From: Anisakis pegreffii
Lineage: Eukaryota > Nematoda > Chromadorea > Rhabditida > Anisakidae
Length of the DNA stretch: 64,000 nucleotides
NCBI GenBank assembly: GCA_035041965.1
Contig: JAPYMA010000904.1
Location: forward strand, 92,526-156,525
Reading direction: 5' to 3'
Shown one piece after another: positions 10,485 to 52,219 of this stretch (position 1 is the stretch's first letter; the number at the start of each line of letters is the position of its first letter). A program made the translations under genes and the position numbers. The notes under the pieces are model-generated. The model searched no databases, was not told the DNA's origin, and saw nothing but the letters and a program-made list of their open reading frames with translations.

Positions 10485-13400
10485 ATGAAGTTTAGAATGC
10501 AAAATGAAAGTGAAGTGGAATACTATGACGAAACGTCAGTAGACTATTTATTAGGCCGTGATATGCTGTTAACATTACGGTATTATGCACGTCATGTTAT
10601 ACCATGCTTTTGTGTCACCGGTATTATTGGGAACTGTATGGCATTGATGCTTATAAGGTATTGCTTTGATAGTCACTCATTTCCTTAACGATCGTGCATA
10701 TGCGGTCATTATTTTGATAATGACATTCATAGATATGACGTCAATAATAAGTACTGTATTGTTAGTAGTGCTTTTGGTAATGTTACTGATGAGTATCATA
10801 AAAAGCGCTGAATTGAATCGTTAAACATGAATCGGAAAAAGCTTTCGAGTTTGCATTCGGTCTAAGTACACGTACACTACTATTACATTTTGTAATTTTT
10901 TGGTTTCTGAAGTGAAGATAATTTGAGCAAGATTATATGTTTGTGCTCAAAATTGGTCGGAGAGTTTGTTCAAGGGCAATATTAAGTGGGTGAGTAGGCT
11001 GATTTAAAAATAAAAGTGGTGATTATGGTGAGGATTTTATTGAGGTAGTAATTGCAACGTCGAGGTTGGTAATCATTACAACCTACCATTACAACAGCAA
11101 TAAAATGACTAGTATCGATACATTTCCTGACGGCTAACACAATGACTGAATACCTTGAATTATGTTACAAGTTTAAATCGCTTCGCCTTTATGATGTTAA
11201 CAACCAACTCTATGCACTGAAAGGAGAGTGGTAATAAGGATACAAAAAACTTAACATGACGAAAGAATTGGCGTTAAGAACGTTTTATCGTCACAATTTT
11301 CGATTTAGTAAATAAGTTAAAACATCGCCTTTTAAATTTGTCATTTTTTTGAGAGTTGAAGTGCTGAGAATAATACCAATTAAGTGGGGATATTATCGGT
11401 AAAAATAGCTTAATAAAGTCAGTATTTGAGGACAAACTACTGGCTGAAACGATTGACATCGAACATCTATCTGTGTACCCTATCGATCTGCAGTTGTATA
11501 TTCTTATTAACGGTGTTTATCACATGGATTGATAATGTGTTCGATGTGGCGCTCTATAATAACTCAGAAATTGGATGTCGTTTACTGACATTTTTCGCGC
11601 ATATGAGTGATTTCAATTGCGTATGGATGATCTCATGGGTGTCTTGCGATCGCGCCATTGTACTGTTCAGACCGGGTCGGTGCTTATGTTTTGTTTCTCA
11701 ATTTTGCATTATATCCTGATCACTCATATTGCTTCATTCGTAAAATTTGCATATCTTCAAATTTGATGATATCATCTTACACAGCGGATTGCATTATTTC
11801 CTTGTGCTTTTCATTATTTCCGTGTAAGAGTTAATGACTGAGTTAAGGACAACTATGTTCAAAAATGATGGAATTTTCTGTGTGTTAATGTTTTTGAATT
11901 GATTTACTCATTTCATTTGAGCTTTTCGTTTATTGTTCAAGCATTTTTTGATATATGATGCACAATTCAGGAATTCGAAAGAATGTTTGCTCGAAAAAAT
12001 TCGCGAGATACATGGTGCTGGCAACAGTGGTTTGCAGTTGTGTGCTGTATTCGTGGTGTTTGATATCGGCTGGCCTCGAGGAGGAGAACAATTCGTTGTT
12101 TTGTGGCTTATCGCAGAATTTATCATTCATCGGGTTATTTCGTCTGTTGTTGTTATTATTCTTATTATCGTTAGTGTTTCATCGGTGTTGTTTAAAATTA
12201 TGCAAATGCAATTTGCATAATCAATCAGACGTTGCGATCGCATCGTGGCATCAACTGATTAGACTTACTTCATTGTGGATTCACCTCCGGCTCTTCAGAA
12301 GATATTTTTGAATGAGACATTTCTTGCAACTTAACAGTTCTCCGATCGTAATTTTCGGAGAAAAAGCGCCTAGCCTGAGCCTTCGTTTTAATCTAATGTT
12401 GAAAATAGTAACAAAAACTGAGGAGATCAATTGAAACAGCAAATGAAAGCTTTGACGTCGTATGTGTGGAGCAGTTAGATAAGAGATTTTTGGAGATTTG
12501 ATTAAATATGCTGTTATATCTATCGTTTCTAAACAGCGGCGATAGGTGACGAGACAGATTCGAAGAACTGCATCCGAGCCGTGATTGCAGACAGTCTCAT
12601 ATTGCAGGCATAATTAGATGTATTCATACGGATATGAATTTGATTTTTTTATTTTATTTTCTTTAATCAGCAAATCCAACTCATTATTATTTTATGTCTC
12701 TCTGTTATTACCAATATCACTGATATCACCGATATAACCAATGTCACATTCATCCTTCCTTAGCAGTCTTCTTTCCCCGTTGATGCGAGTGTTGATAACA
12801 GATTCTATGAAATAAATATGAAGGAATGATAAAAGCAAATATCAAAGATATTTACTTTCAGCATTCCTTCACAAAAGCAAACAGTGGGTCTTCTCATTGT
12901 TGTTTTAGTCGTTTTAGACGGGATATTTTGTGATAACAATGATAAGTGATAATCACCCCTGTCTGATCTGCCTGTTGTATGATGAAGTTTATTCTTAAGT
13001 CCAGTGCCATTTAGGCTGATCGATTCTGTTCCGAACTTTTGAGTTTCGCTTATCGCATTCAGATCTACTTGATGAATGAGTCTTCTCATCGATATTTCAA
13101 CGTTTCAAGAGAATATTTGTATTCCCACAGGGACCATTGTGTGGTTCTTATTGTCCACTGATTATCTCTCATATGCACTACATGTCAACCTATCGATGTC
13201 TTCAATCATTTACTGTTTTGGAACGCATCTCACTCATTGTTGCTATCAATCAAACATCGCAAATATGACGACTTCATATCCGCAAACTGCTCATATTGAT
13301 GATGAGAAGTGAAAAACTGACATGATAAAGAAAACAACAACAATAATGACGGTAGTGATAAGCAATGATAGCTTCTTTGGTGATGACAATAACTGTGATT

Positions 13401-14741
13401 TCAGATATGATCTCGGAGAGATGCACTTTTACTTCACATTTATTGATACGGTGATCTGTACGATAGTACCATCGTTGTTGATCAGTGTTGTGAATAGTTT
13501 GGCGGTGTATCGATATCGACAATGCATGAAGATCTATTCATCCGGGGTGTTGAGAGTACGATTCGTGAAGGTGAACGATGATCAACATACACCGCAACTT
13601 GTGGCTCGTTTCTTATTTATTTATCGCTTAATTGTTACTCTTTATGATTACTACTCACTGTTAATGGTATTGTTATGATTGTTTACTGTATATTGTTTGA
13701 GGAGGACACGACTAACGCCAAAAAGTTATTGCTAAGTCAGCAGAGTCATACCACCCAGTATAGCACTCAGTCGAATCGATCTACGAATGGTGGCAAACTG
13801 CGCTCCTCAGATTTGCAATTGAGTAGATCGTTGCTTATCGTTACGAGGTTATTTCTTATTTACTTGTTTACTTTATTTATTCCATCGAAATAGGTAAACG
13901 AGTTCAATTATAATGATAACGGAATAGCGAATATAAATTCCAAACTAATTTTGGGAAGAGGAGAAAGAAAAAATATTCAAAACGAAAAGTAAAAGATTTA
14001 AAATCTTATTTTATTAAAGGTATAGTAATTTAATTTTTTTAATGAAATAATGGTTGCATGCATTCAGCACGTTCGTGTGTTTAACAGTACCGAACTATGC
14101 ATTTCGTATATACATATCAATATTCAACCCCGCGTCGGTATTGTTCCAGTTGTTATTTTTTACAACATTTTTACTGTATTATCTGCATCACGCGGTTCTC
14201 TTCTACATGTATATCTTCTGGAGGTTATTAGTTAATTTATTTAATGTTCTTATTGCATAGATTAAGCGTTCGGTTATTCGTCATTGCAAGGATTTGAAAA
14301 TTACAAGTGGAAACGATCTCTGAGACGGAAATTATGATTCATGATATTTTCGAAAGTTCGAAAACTGATTTTCTATAAAACTGAAACGTAAAAATGTTCT
14401 ATACCGCGTCTTTGATTAGAGTTACGGTTTGGTATCATTGGAAGAAGATGCACAGTAGTATTGTGTATTACGTATAGAATCATACTTGATGGCATATATT
14501 CCGTGTATCGCTTAAAAGTAAAGTATAAAAGTTCATCCGCAAAAGTGGTTCATCCATCATCTGAATCGACGTTGTATCTTTGCTGATTGACGTTATTTGA
14601 AGATTTAAGCACAACTAATAATAAATGAATTGCAGTCCGCAAATGAAGAAGCAGCTAAAGCCAACAGCATTAAAATTACTGGAGTGCTACTGCTGCAAAA
14701 CGGTTCCTGAATTTGGCCATTCACAGCGCTATCACCATTGA
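10485..14741 (+). CDS. rhodopsin-family seven-transmembrane receptor (peptide-receptor-like)
   Basis: Plasma-membrane G-protein-coupled receptor. Exons 10485-10657, 11431-11675, 11971-12133, 13405-13570, 13702-13847, 14068-14223 and 14636-14741 join in frame to 384 codons plus TGA. Membrane helices lie near residues 38-58 (TM1, with GN50), 68-92, 107-132, 150-173, 203-228, 287-310 and 324-348. Cys107 before TM3 and Cys184 in the second extracellular loop can form the conserved disulfide. NES near residue 7 and NNS near 102 and 180 are glycosylation sequons. The TM3 end reads SCDRA instead of DRY, and TM7 reads HHAVLFYMYIFW without NPxxY. The tail ends with a cysteine cluster (CYCC, 367-370) suited to palmitoylation. 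The exon 2 donor is GTCGGT, chosen because it keeps the TM3-TM4 frame (FRPGIRKNVCSKKF). The family resembles nematode FMRFamide-like or orphan peptide receptors, but the ligand cannot be called. Confidence 0.85.
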
Positions 14742-15331
14742 TTTCGACTAATTGCTGCGTTAATTTATTGATTGCTATGGCTGATAATAACAGCAATAAT
14801 AATATTGCTGACATTATCATTATTATATTCAATGATAAGGTAATGGTTATGAATATAATAGTAATTATCACCACTATTTTAAATCACTTTCATCACTTGT
14901 TATTATTGGCTTCTGGATATTTACGTAGATCGTTGATATTTGGTATTTTTTTAGTGTTCCCAACTTGATTGTCTCGGAATTATTGCTGTTCATTTCATGT
15001 ATTGGTTGTTTCTTCCTTGTATTATATTTAAAATTTATCGAAAATTGCATAATGTCATTGTTGTCGTATTGGTGATATTTTTGTTTTTTTCCCACTTCAT
15101 TATCATAAATGTTACCAATATCTAATAATCCTTTATTCCTGCATGCGAAATGTCCAGTTTTTACGGCATGTTTTCGTACGAATTGAATTGATCTGATATA
15201 ACTGAATGCTCATGACATATATCTCTTATTTTAGTCGGTTATTCTAGTCGTAAACACAGTTTCGTTTGGATGTTTTGAGTCGGTTTCAGCATTGATCATT
15301 TTGGTAAGAGTATATTTTACTTCTATTGGTT

Positions 15332-15450
15332 AGTGTGTTGCGGGGACAGAAAAAAAGTCGGGGTCGGAGTTTTGCAGTCGAAGATCCCAAAAATGCGGTC
15401 GGCTGAAGAAAGTTAGGAACGGAGTCCCAGAAATTCCTCGCGACACACTG
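15332..15450. mobile_element. small GC-rich element with terminal inverted repeats
   Basis: The left end AGTGTGTTGCGGGGA and the right end TCCTCGCGACACACT are inverted copies differing at two positions. The 119-base block between them (GTCGGGGTCGGAG, GCGGTCGGCTG) is sharply more GC-rich than its flanks. This fits a short non-autonomous DNA element or a decayed fragment. No coding potential was seen. Confidence 0.4.
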
Positions 15451-16512
15451 CTATTGCTGCTGTTATTATTGTTATGTCAATAACAACTTTTATTTAGCAT
15501 TTGTTAATTATTCGTTACTGTCCTATTTCTTCGAAAAGATGTAGTTATATCGTTCTTATTCGGTTGATATTTATAAATTTGCTTGTCCAAATATTTATAT
15601 TCTCATTTGGCTGTATCAAATCGGTTACTGCTTGTGAATTATATTACGTGTACTTCAAATATATTTATTATCTCCTTCTCCTTAGTATATGTACATAAAA
15701 ATGTATTATTGTTATTGCAACGTTGCATTTCTTTTAACATGATCAATAGCATACCGTATCTCGTTTGTTTAACAATCCCGAGGGATGTAAACTTCTTGGT
15801 TTATTTTAAAAGGGAAATTGTACTGGGGATTACGGTGCTCATTGATACTTCTAATGAAGATTGCGGTCCCGCTAATATTTTTTTGCGAATTATGGTACTT
15901 ACTGATACATTTGTCTTGTTAATGTTTTGATGCATGTATTATTTTGAGCAGTGATGTTGGAGGATGTAAGATGCTTGGAAATAAAGTAACGATGTCCTGG
16001 ACAAATACCATTCAGAACGTCCACAAATACGGTATTTAGTATCGTGCAAAATTGTGCTGTCTACAATAAACTGTATGCCCGCCATGCTCCATGTCTAGAA
16101 TGAGCCACATTATACTGTTTGTTGCTAAATATTCCCCGTAATCAATTCAGTCAAAACTGAAAAAAAACAAGAACATCAATTTCGCTGCATCTTGTAATAT
16201 GGTGTTTGTAATTCAGTTTGCAATAAATGAACATTTTTTTCATATGTTTATCTCTCAACTAAACTTGATTAATCATCCTTCGGTGTCACAAAGGATTTAC
16301 ATCGATTCCAAACCAAATATCTCAATTACGAGGTCTAATGATCTATATTTAATGTAATTGTGAGTTACCTATCTAATTCTAAATGTAATACACCTTATTA
16401 AATTTGGTTAAAACAAATTCAAAGGTCTCGAAAAAAATTTATACACTGCACAATTCGCTACACATTTCAGAACAACTTTCATGTATGTGCGAAGAGACTA
16501 AGCAATAAATAT

Positions 16513-16550
16513 GATTACTGAAAATATGTACTTTTACTTTTTCAGTAATC
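16513..16550. other. 12-bp stem hairpin
   Basis: GATTACTGAAAA (16513-16524) and TTTTCAGTAATC (16539-16550) are perfect inverted copies around a 14-base loop. It lies about 450 bases upstream of UBL5. No run of T or other context assigns it a role; it could be an inverted-repeat remnant. Confidence 0.45.
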
Positions 16551-16937
16551 TCATGTACTTTTCAGTAGCAATGATGTCTTATTGAGAATAATCACATTTC
16601 ATGTTCAAAATAACATCTGTTAATGTAGTCACGCATGACCGCAGGGTAGCCGACTAGCAATGAATGGAGCAATCTGTTGTTCGCAAAAAAAAGCCTGTGA
16701 CCAAGGTTTGAAGAGGGAGGATGGCAGAACTAGTCACGTCTTTTTATTTATTCGGTGTATCTCCTCAAAAGTTGTAAAAATTTAACGGGTTGGTCTGGAT
16801 TTTGAGGGGATAACCGAATACCAAAGCCCAGCAACGAATAGCTGATGCCGCGTAAGTGCAGGATTAGTTCAACCTCAACGTCGTTGATTTTGTATTAACA
16901 AAAATGACCATTAATAACTCATCAAATCTAAAATTTC

Positions 16938-17001
16938 AGCAACAGTAACAGCAGCAGTAGCAGAAGCACTGGAACTGGAACTCTAAGTACCATCACATAA
17001 A
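16938..17001 (+). promoter_or_regulatory. probable 3' splice acceptor and 5' leader of UBL5
   Basis: AAAATTTCAG ends at 16939 and is followed by a purine-rich CAG/AGCAG leader up to the ATG at 17002. In nematodes a TTTCAG this close to the start codon commonly receives a spliced leader or ends a 5' UTR intron. Which of these applies is inference. Confidence 0.4.
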
Positions 17002-17401
17002 ATGATCGAAATAACGGTAAATGATCGTCTCGGCAAGAAAGTTCGAATCAAATGTAATCCAACGGATACGATTGGAGATTTGAAGAAATTGATTGCCGCC
17101 CAAACAGGAACAAGGTTGGTTGGCACCGAGGAAACCGAACGCTTCTTATTTCGCAAAAAAAATTTCAGTTTATTGATGAAAAATCAACGCAATGCATTTG
17201 AGTCACTAACGATAAGCGATTGAGTCAATTGCACATCATGGCACGAAATAATTACTGCCTTCCGTCGGGCGAAATTTTTCATTGATTTTCAGATACGACA
17301 AGATTGTACTGAAGAAATGGTATACGATATTCAAGGATCAGATAACGTTACAAGATTACGAAATACATGATGGATTCAACTTTGAATTGTATTATCAATG
17401 A
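17002..17401 (+). CDS. UBL5: ubiquitin-like protein 5 (UBL5/HUB1)
   Basis: Ubiquitin-fold protein that binds spliceosomal partners non-covalently and influences splice-site use; in nematodes it also serves the mitochondrial unfolded-protein response. Exons 17002-17114 and 17293-17401 join in frame to exactly 73 codons plus TGA, the normal family length. The first exon carries [14 protein letters not shown] and the [15 protein letters not shown] block. The second carries [13 protein letters not shown], the [13 protein letters not shown] end, and the C-terminal di-tyrosine followed by one residue instead of the diglycine used for conjugation. The intron (17115-17292) starts GT and ends TTTTCAG. 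An unspliced open frame runs on from exon 1 into the intron and should not be taken as the product. It stands alone, with no neighbour close enough for an operon. Confidence 0.97.
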
Positions 17402-18048
17402 ACGTCGTCATCATATCAATTTGCACTTTGCTGTTCTGTTCATAAACATTGTCGTATCGATTCGTTGTTTTGTTTTTGTTCTAATGTTTGAAAAAACGCC
17501 TTTTTCTCGAATGTCAAATTCTTTTGCACTTACGATTCAGTGACAAATATCGATAACACAATGCAGTCTATCCACTCATATCCGATCTCGTTGGTGTTGA
17601 ATGTGTTCGGATAGCAGATGCAATCCTCTGATAACATGAGTTATATGAATGTGGTGCCTGGCATGTTCGTCGTGTAAAAGGACGATAAGGTGCTAATTAT
17701 AGTGCATCCTAGCAACACACGAACAGCGAATCATAAGGAAACTTTGTGAAAACTTCTGCTTTCAAGCATACATTATTCAAGTGCAAGCATGCGATAACAC
17801 TTTATCTGCACATATAAATCTTTCATGCACCCGAACACCGTTCCATGGAAAATTTGACAGATTTGTACGATAGAAAAAGATGAAAATTTCATGTGAACAT
17901 GAAATATCGGAATGCATTATGAGACTCGCTGTAGAACAGAATCCGATATAAAAGATTAAGCAGAAAAGTACACACTACTAATTGTTGATATTATCCAACC
18001 AGATTTGCACTTCAATCCGGAAATTTTGAGATTTCATTCCTCTCAGAT

Positions 18049-18090
18049 CTTAGAGCCTCATCCGCTCTCGAGAGCGGATGAGGCTCTAAG
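18049..18090. repeat. perfect 42-bp palindrome
   Basis: Each 21-base arm is the exact reverse complement of the other with no spacer, centred on CTC|GAG between 18069 and 18070. The arms read CTTAGAGCC...CTCTC and GAGAG...GGCTCTAAG. Symmetry stops at 18048/18091. The arms are GC-richer than the flanks. It could extrude as a cruciform or be the fused ends of an excised element. No gene overlaps it. Confidence 0.9.
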
Positions 18091-18689
18091 TACAACGACT
18101 AAAAGATAATGGGATGAACGCAACGAACAGAGATCACAACAGATAGAGCAATTTCATACGATAGTGCAAAGAGTGATCTCATACTATTGATGAGTGAAAA
18201 TGTTTCATCACTGAAGAAGCACATGTTCTGCGCTTCTGTATTCGAGTTCATTGGAACGGCAAAATTGACGACTCAACACCGTCGTAATCCCTCGGGTACA
18301 ACAGAAATAAGAAATAAGAATGAGATAAACATTGTGGTAGTATAATAAATCATAATAGATGGTCTGTATGAAAACCGTTTGGGTCGGGTATTAGCCGGAA
18401 AAATCATTTGTATGCTTGGTATTTGTGAACTTTAGTCGTGCGTTTAGCACGATGTTTAGTCAAAGTGACGGATGTGTTCGCTGTTCAAAATTTAATTGAG
18501 ATAAAAGTTTGATTTTATGACCGACCGCTCATTGCATGCAATCTACTGATTGCACTCATCCACTTCGACATGATAGGTTTCGGATATGAATATAGGCAGA
18601 TAGAGTGCAGTACTCAAGGAATTCGAGTGCTATGCATTCTTCCCACCTCAATTACAATGAGTACCTCTCATTATTTGATTACCGCTCTC

Positions 18690-18960
18690 ATTCTTTCTAT
18701 GTCAAACAGCCGCAGTTGTGAGTAAGGTCAGTCAGGAGCTTAATCAGGCTCGATGGGCTCCTGAGAACGAGAGTAAGAGATAGGATCAGGCGCTCTGAAA
18801 GCCTCTTAATTGTTTGAGAGTCCCCAAGGGTAGGGAGCAGAGTCGTGAGACCCTGGAATCCCAAAATAAATGCTCGATGGCCGCGGACACTATCCTAAGG
18901 AATGCTCGAATCTCGGGGTCTGTCTCCATAAATTCTTTTGTTCACATAAATTCTTGTGTG
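18690..18960. other. GC-richer block of unknown nature
   Basis: Unlike its AT-rich flanks this block has many GGAG/CTCC words (CAGGAGCTTAATC with GGCTCCTGAG forming an 8-bp stem, GAGTCCCCAAGGGTAGGGAG, GACCCTGGAATCCC) followed by CA/TG alternation (GTGTGCACATGCACACA). It could be an old repeat or a structured RNA fragment. No tRNA cloverleaf or coding exon was recognised. Confidence 0.3.
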
Positions 18961-20433
18961 CACATGCACACATTTGTGCGTGTGCTATGCACATATTTAT
19001 TCACTCGTCCTCTACGATATTCCACCCCGCCGCAGTATCATTTGAAAACACTATGAAAAAGTTGAAGAAATAATAGTAAAAGCATAACTCATTATCTCAT
19101 GCAACTGCTACGAGCCAAATAAGGTCAACTCGTGGATAATATTTTACGAATTTCTGAAGAACCTTTTTGGGACACTTTTGGCCAACGGGCCGCATTTTAT
19201 TGACGATTCATAGTCGAATTCGTCACAGAATTTTTCTGCATTAATGTACCGGCCTTCTTACCACTGTCAATTAACTTATTTCATGACATTCGTTCCGGAA
19301 TAGAAATGGCCCGAAAAATGAGTGCTTAGAAGAATAGGAATCAAGCAAATTATAAAAATGATTAGCTTTTTGTCACAAAATTAGACCAGTTATCGTTTAA
19401 TCTTCATCTGCTTTCTTACCTGAATCGAGTTGATCTAATTTCAAGTCAAATCCCTCATCGCACACAATACCTCTTCACTATTTGACTGATCGAATTGATC
19501 TGCTAATGCGATGTCAAAACGTATGCGATAAATGCATGGATACATCAATCAATCTCTTTATCAATATGCAACAAAATAAACTTTCCAAAAAATATGAACA
19601 GTTGAAGAGCGAAGTGATTATAAAAGGCACATTGAGACGTATCACAAAAATACAGTTATATTTAATTTATTCATTAAGTCAATGAACAGGGAAGAAGCAT
19701 TAATCAAGTTTATATCACACTGATTTTTTAGGAGTTCGTACAATAGACTCCAACGAGAATAATTTCTTCATAAAAATAATAATAACCAAACGTTATTTTA
19801 TTTAACAGTAATGATGAATATAACAAAAAGATATGTATCACCATCTCTTCTCGACATCATCACGCATTATATCATTATCTCTTAATATATCACTTTGTTC
19901 ACCTTTCATATATCTGTCACTTGGTCATCATGAACCAACTGTAATTTATCGCTGTCCGTTTTGACGGCCCTTCGAGGTGGTATCGCTGGTCTGAGTAAAT
20001 CTGCCTTTGGCGCTGAAAATGTTCACTTGAAAGATTCGCATATCTGGGGATATTTTGATAAATGGTCATTTGCTCACCCATGTCGTTCATTTAAAAGTCG
20101 TTTTAATTCGTATTTGATTCATCGTCAGTGAAATTTCCTTTCCGCTCTCCACTGACGAGAAATTATTGATCAGTGTTTAGAGATTAGGATTATTTTCGAA
20201 GAACATGATCAATATTGTTCATTCTTTTCCATAACTAACACTAATTTTGTTCGGTTTTAGTGTATACGACTGATTTTCCACCCAGCTGTTCAAGTAAAAA
20301 CCCACACATCTTTGAATTCAAACAATATAATTTACTCTATATCATCATGTTTTTTCCACTTGTGACAATTTGCCTTTTTTGGAGGAGTATTCCATCTGTT
20401 TTTGTTTTACTGTTTCATTTCGTACAAAACAGT

Positions 20434-51787
<31,354 letters not shown>

Positions 51788-52013
51788 AAAAAATTCCAGT
51801 GAATTCTATTGAATTGTTTAAAATCACATTTGTTAATCTGTTTACACATTTATTCGTTCAATGATTTGATCAGTTGTTTACTTACTTCGATCAATTCGTT
51901 ATTTGTTAACTTTTTTCACTAATCTCATTTGTCTACAATTTATTTATTCAGTTCAACACTTGATTGGTTAGTGGGTTCATAGTGATGGGTGGTGATACCG
52001 TCATTGTGATGGA

Positions 52014-52219
52014 GTGCATTTAGTCTTAAGCTGAGGCTGAGGCTGGAGCTTATACCGCGGAAACGTTTACTTATTCAATAGATACGTTAACCCCGGCATA
52101 ACGGAACCATCCGCTTTGTTCAATAGACAGCTCAAGATCGCTATGAGAAAAGCATCTACTTGTCTAGTAGATGCCTCGATTCTGGCACGAGCCTCAGCCT
52201 GAGCTTAGGCCTGAATGTA
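52014..52219. mobile_element. MITE-like element with about 30-bp terminal inverted repeats
   Basis: The left end, about 52014-52044 (GTCTTAAGCTGAGGCTGAGG), and the right end, about 52190-52219 (GCCTCAGCCTGAGCTTAGGC), are inverted copies with a few mismatches. Between them is a second hairpin, GCATCTACT (52152-52160) with AGTAGATGC (52166-52174). The 206-base length, lack of coding potential and imperfect inverted ends fit a non-autonomous DNA transposon. No clear target-site duplication was identified. Confidence 0.55.

Larger units (their letters stand above)
14742..16937. other. intergenic region between GPCR and UBL5
   Basis: No gene recognised. The open frames around 15501-15930 are AT-driven and unlike any family. 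The region holds a GC-rich inverted-repeat element (15332-15450) and a 12-bp stem hairpin (16513-16550). Otherwise it is AT-rich sequence with ATT/TAA-type simple repeats near 14780-14880. Confidence 0.5.
17402..20433. other. intergenic region between UBL5 and the 3' end of LRP2
   Basis: No gene recognised. It contains the 42-bp palindrome at 18049-18090 and a GC-richer block at about 18690-18960. The plus-strand open frame 19482-19685 (67 codons, Lys/Leu-rich, no known motif) is probably chance. The 3' UTR of the minus-strand LRP gene must occupy the upper part of this region, but I could not fix its polyadenylation site. Confidence 0.5.

Noticed and set aside
11908..12311. Three alternative frames across receptor exon 3 on both strands
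   Set aside because: Only the frame entered at 11971 gives TM4 and the loop cysteine and keeps phase with the next exon at 13405.
17002..17223. 73-codon unspliced frame starting at UBL5
   Set aside because: It runs into the intron after TGTR. Splicing to 17293 gives the true family C-terminus, which by coincidence is also 73 codons long.
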